Shown here: in pieces, positions 59,668 to 64,000 of the stretch
Position numbering within the stretch: position 1 is the first letter of the stretch
Layout: each line of letters starts with the position of its first letter
Source of the DNA: Daedaleopsis sinensis
Lineage: Eukaryota > Basidiomycota > Agaricomycetes > Polyporales > Polyporaceae
Reading direction: 5' to 3'
Assembly (NCBI GenBank): GCA_033807695.1
Contig: CM066307.1
Location: forward strand, 3,782,001 to 3,846,000
Length of the DNA: 64,000 nucleotides
Program-made: the position numbers and the translations under genes
Notes under the pieces: generated by a model
The model's input: the letters and a program-made list of their open reading frames with translations, nothing else
The model's database searches: none
What the model was told of the DNA's origin: nothing

Positions 59668-62600
59668 CTTCAGATTCCTCTACCTCTGCTGGAAGGGTCC
59701 GTGTGCTTCGCACAGGCTTGGGAGAAGATGACAGCAGCAGCTCATCCTCAGAATCTTCCTCTTCTTCTTGAGCTAAGGAAGGTCTGCCACCACCGCGTAA
59801 ACTTGGATGTCTGCTAGTACTCTTCGAAGTGGATTCATAACCGCTATCATCATCCTCATCTACATGTGCATGCACTGGTGACTCATCAATGGTATAGTTG
59901 TTCTCAAACTCATCATCACTATCATTTACCATTAACTTTTGAGGGACAGCAAACTTCCTACGCCGCTTTGGAATTGGTCTCTTATGATATTTTCTTACCC
60001 AATCATATACGCACACATTCTCATGCTCCAGCGGTCTATACATATAATCTAATACAGGAGAAATAGGCACAATACGAGTCTTTCCTTGACCTGCTTGTTC
60101 GTGATCCAAACCTAAAACTACAGTAGTCTTCCCATCCTCTACAATATTTTTAGAATCATCCCATGCTCGCATTACCTCATAAACATAACCCCTCCAGAAG
60201 CAAGTTCTAAACTGGTGTCCCGTGTAGTGATCAGGGTGTTTTAGCAGGTACATAGCTGCCATAGGCCCTCCTATCTCTGATGCAGCAGTCAATGCATTAA
60301 CCATCTTAGTCATGATGCTACGTGCTTTACTCTTATCAGCCTTGATATTTCCAACTATCTCTGGGTTGCGGTCAAATACATTTTGAATGGATTGAAACAT
60401 AACATGAGTTTTCAGTGGAGTCTTCGTAATGTAGTCAGCAACATATGCAATGACAGATTTGATGGCTGTTCCAGACATCAAACTGGTCACATCATGGTTG
60501 CACCGGAGAAGGTATGACACTGCAGGTGTGAATGTATTCAGCCATGCCTCGCCTTTTTTCAGTATTAATGCACCGGTCTCAGGGTCAACCTGAGTAGTAG
60601 GAAAGGTGTCTCGAGGAAATCTTGCTTTGCACACCTTTGTGATAGGGTCTGTGCAGCCTCGATTATCCACCTCATTCATGCCACTATTTTTGGCTCCCTG
60701 AGGTACCTTGGAACCTTTGCTCCGTGACACGCAGCGATGTACATTAGACAAGTATAGAATCTCGTTGACTTCTTTGCAGTAGTTGCTCCACCAATTCTTA
60801 TACTCAATACATTGGGTGCAATCGGGCTGCTCTTCTTCATGAGAACACTTATCTGGAGGTGGTTGTGGTAAAGTCTCAGTAGGAGGGATGCGGAATGGAT
60901 TTTTCTCATTAATCTCCTTTAGTTCAGCTGCAACTGTCTCCATATCACTGTCTAGGAACTCTCCTTTGTGAGCACTCTCAAGATACTCTACCATGGCTTT
61001 CTGGAAGTCTGAGCCAGGATCCATAATCTTATCTCTTACTTCCTGTGGCGTCAAAGAGTTTTTAATCCATAGTAGCATATGAAGATGCAGTGTGAGTCGA
61101 CCCTGTTGTTCCACAGTACCGTAATATCCTGAAGTCTCTCCGTACAGTCCAGGACGGTCCAAACCCACACCTAGAACATGCTTTACAAATAAGTCAACCA
61201 TTGCCTTAAAGAATCTCGCCCCTGCAACAGGATTATTTGCAATGAGATTCATACGTTCATCTTTATCACGGAATTTGGGGACAAATGTTTCATTGGTGTC
61301 TGCAAAGTAGAGAGCTAGTGGGTGCTTGACATCAGCTGGTGCAAATGTGATAAACCATGATGGCGCTCCAAGGTATGACACTAAGGACCATATCTCATTT
61401 CTCATGTACTTTTTACTCGTAATAGATCCTTGAACTTTGTAGTTTACGTGGTCAAGATCATTAAGTATCTTGAAGCAAGCTTTCTCTTCGTCTGTTTCGG
61501 GCTTGACTGGACCATTCTTCAAGCGCTCCACAATCTCTGTCAGTGTCTGATGGCTTAGATTTGCGATACGGTCAGCAATCTCATTGAACTTGCTTTTGTC
61601 AGCTAGTAAGTAGCCTGCGGTAGTCGCTTTCTTAATCTGCTCATGATTTAGTGCGACTAGAGGGAATAAAGGCTCTAATTGGAACCGTTTATCATGATAC
61701 ATCAGCAACTGCTGCTTCCGCTTTTCCTCTGAAACAGTTTTATAACCCATTACATTACGAAGCCCTCCAAGTCCATAGGGGAAAAGCCAAGGAAACATTT
61801 GAGGATATAGTTGGGGATTGTCATAAATACTCTCTGGCTGCTCAGCTTGACCGATACCAAGCACTTTGCCACCTGACTTGAAGTACTCCACTGCACGAGC
61901 AGTAATCTCATGAGGACGGCTGTGTCCCAGTCTTTCAAGATTACTACCAGTTAGACCATGCACAATGAATGGACAGTCCCCCTTGTCAGTACCGTCATCC
62001 TCTTCCGTGTCATTGACCGCTGTGGACTCGGGGTCTTTGTTAGACTCCATACTCTGTGTATAATTGACAATTACAGGTGGTTCATCTTCAGGGTATTCAT
62101 CAAGATTTTCATAAGAAATATCTAGATCGGTATAGTCAGAGTGATTTAATTTCAGCCACTCTAATGCCCGCGCAACTTTGTTACGGCGTACTAACATAGG
62201 AGTGCGTCTAAACTCCTTCAGTGTTGGAACATTAGGTCCAATATATAAGAACGCCAATACTTGATCTAACTCATCTCTCCGTGGCGGCAATGCATTATAA
62301 ATCTTGGGCATTGGCAGGGAGTGACTAACTACATTTGCCTTCATCTTGGACATTCCCGACACATGGACCTTTACTATGCACAAGTTATGCTTCACCCGTG
62401 AAATGATCATTTTCTCGGTCCAACTGAGATCTTTCAACTCATCAGGAATCTCTCCAATCCATAGCCCATTTGCAAGAGCATCAATCGGTTTTTTTCCATC
62501 TTTTAGTGACTCAGAACACGAAGGACAAATATCATTACAGCCTGATAGAAGAACTGGCCCTGGTATAGGGCGGATAGCCTCATCAATAGATTGTCTCTCT

Positions 62601-63929
62601 ACTCTGGTGACAGGTTCATCGGAGCATAACAACTCTCGGTCAAATGATATTGACTCTATATTGCATAGGCTGGCTTTCGGTGTCAATAAGCCACACACGG
62701 CACATGCAGACTCAAGAAAGTTTGATACCTGTAATCCATTTGCAAATCCAGTAATTGTCTCATGTAGCAAAGCTGTTCCAATAGGAACAGGCGGGAAGGA
62801 TGACTTAGATTGTGTAGTAGAAATACTTGATCTACGTGACGAAACAGCCACACGCTCTCTCTGACACTGCTTTCTTTGCTGGGTTGTTTTTGGTTTGTCA
62901 ATTGGAGAGAATACAGCAAGGAACTGCGGACAACCATTACATTGATGCTCAATTAATGTTCGCAAAATACGATCTCTTGACATTCGACTATTGACTCCTG
63001 TAATATTGTGACATATGGCAATGTTGAGCATCTGCGGTTTAGTCAACCTATAACTGATAATAGACAAGGGAAGCTTAACAGCAACATCATCATGTATATC
63101 GCCCTGCATAGTTGACAGAATGTACTGCGAGTAAATATATGACTTGGCATCTTGACATATACCCCGGGTTAGATACGGTCTCAACTCAGTATCCAGCCAC
63201 ACTTTTGCTTGATTCTTAGTCTTTGGTAATTGAGCTCCACCATATAACTTATCATTAGGTTCATCTAAGATGATATCAACCATCCGTGAATTACGGTATT
63301 GAACTGAAGTCCGTGATGACTCTAGACCACGTATCTTTACAAGATAATCATGGGAGAAATAAAGATTCTGGATACACTGGAGAAAAGCCAGTTGGACAAT
63401 AATTCTAATGTTTTCTGTCATGGTCAAAAGGCTGGTACTCAAGTCCACATATACTGGGTACGTCACAGGTTGAATAGTAATCGGGTGTATGCGAGATGAG
63501 CTTGTTGTGAGGGTGCTCTCTAAAACCCTGCCCGTGTCGGGCACAGAACTTGTCATGAGGGTGTCTGTCATAACCCTGCCCATGATGGGCACAGAACTTG
63601 TCACAAGGGTGTCTGTCATAACCCTGCCCATGATGGGCACAGAACTTGTAACGAAGGTGTCTGTCATAACCTTGTCCATCGTGGACCGTGTATTGGCATT
63701 AGATGCACAGGGCAATGGCAAGAGGGGTGCTAGAGTATCACATATAGTTCCTAGATATATTGTAAGCGGTTCTGTTCACTGACAAGTACTCAAGAAGAGA
63801 CGTACCTCTTATCTGAACACTGCTACTTGTATTGGTGACAGTGATAGGTATCATGTTGGCAGCGTGTAGCATAGATGTGCTCCATCCATATAGGAGGAGA
63901 ATAGATGACCATGTTAAGATATCGGGCAT
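59621..63929 (-). CDS. Helitron Rep (HUH nuclease) part
   Basis: The part up to 63721 is 1366 codons long. Counted from there, residues about 350-590 match the DUF6570-type N-terminal region, including C-x2-C pairs such as CPSC. Residues about 790-1100 hold the Helitron Rep: LTLHLHMLLW with H879 and H881, and AYVADYITK with tyrosines at 1093 and 1097, four apart as in known Helitron Y2 nucleases. These residues would nick and join single DNA strands. The C-terminus is acidic and Ser-rich (EEEEDSEDELLL). An ATG at 63929 can be joined by removing a 34-nt GTACGT...CAG intron (63805-63772), adding a hydrophobic N-terminus; the start is therefore uncertain. The stop at 59621 is probably bypassed by splicing of 52 nt starting at GTAGAG (59672). 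Confidence 0.85.
63495..63685. repeat. 48-bp tandem repeat in Helitron Rep N-terminus
   Basis: Three and a half copies of a 48-bp unit (cacagaactt at 63541, 63589 and 63637), encoding a 16-residue repeat of the form VMTDT-[LF]-x-TSSVP-x-x-GR on the minus strand. The first and last copies are the most diverged. Confidence 0.9.
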
Positions 63930-64000
63930 TTTGTCAGGGAGTGCAGCAAGGTAGGGCTAACAGATTGAGGGAGAGAGGTTGAAAGATGTGATCGATGTCA

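Larger units (their letters stand above)
55888..63929 (-). mobile_element. Helitron (autonomous type, minus strand)
   Basis: A rolling-circle transposon identified by its Rep and helicase coding regions. The block is clearly AT-richer than the DNA to its left, with the change at about 55,850, which suits a recent arrival. The two large coding parts overlap by 47 nt in different frames and are probably one Rep-helicase gene. I could not identify the termini (5' TC, and 3' CTRR preceded by a hairpin), and the 5' end may lie outside the window, so the limits given are those of the coding region. Confidence 0.85.

Noticed and set aside
1..64000. Secondary-metabolite or defence gene cluster
   Set aside because: No synthase, oxidase, transporter or toxin family is recognisable; the lectins, GST and regulator are not contiguous.

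Overview
The window comes from a filamentous basidiomycete (Agaricomycete) nuclear chromosome. Almost every gene has several introns of about 50-70 nt with GTRNGT donors and YAG acceptors. The recognisable families are typical of mushroom-forming fungi: AAL-type fucose lectins, degenerate F-box proteins, a Ure2p-like glutathione S-transferase, a Zn2Cys6 regulator and a Helitron. I saw no rRNA, tRNA, CRISPR array, organelle gene or bacterial-style operon. All gene models were spliced by eye. A model whose exons add up to a whole number of codons with a domain continuing across the junctions is firm; others are marked as uncertain.

Left part (1-14.5 kb). Two fucose-specific lectin genes lie on the minus strand (1840-2913 and 7495-8593) with identical intron positions and a TATA box about 85 nt before each ATG. 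A RING-finger gene (4147-5540, minus) lies between them. Each lectin is followed, at 2.5-3.3 kb, by a copy of a plus-strand gene of unknown function: intact at 11097-12474, a broken relic at 6178-6740. This suggests an old segmental duplication. An F-box gene follows at 12929-14505.

Middle part (15-40 kb). This is a dense series of small spliced genes without recognised domains: plus strand at 15102, 15983, 17292 and 25899; minus strand at 19353, 21105, 28198, 29930, 31437, 33226, 36459 and 38231. The gene at 21105-22737 contains a tandemly duplicated exon-intron unit. Several of these proteins are low-complexity, acidic or Pro/Ser-rich, and carry short basic nuclear-localisation-like clusters.

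Right part (40-55 kb). It holds a decayed F-box pseudogene (40230-41404), a GST gene complete except for an in-frame TAG at codon 10 (41589-42590), two tandem paralogous F-box genes (43302-44979 and 45610-47304), and a large regulator with two C2H2 fingers plus a Zn2Cys6 cluster (49992-52796). About 3 kb of GC-rich sequence without a convincing gene follows.

Right end (55.9-64 kb). A visibly AT-richer block is a minus-strand Helitron: a Rep protein with an HLH histidine pair and two tyrosines four residues apart, then a Pif1-type helicase. The helicase ends in a domain that looks like a ubiquitin-specific-protease fold. The element's termini were not found, and its 5' end may lie beyond the window.
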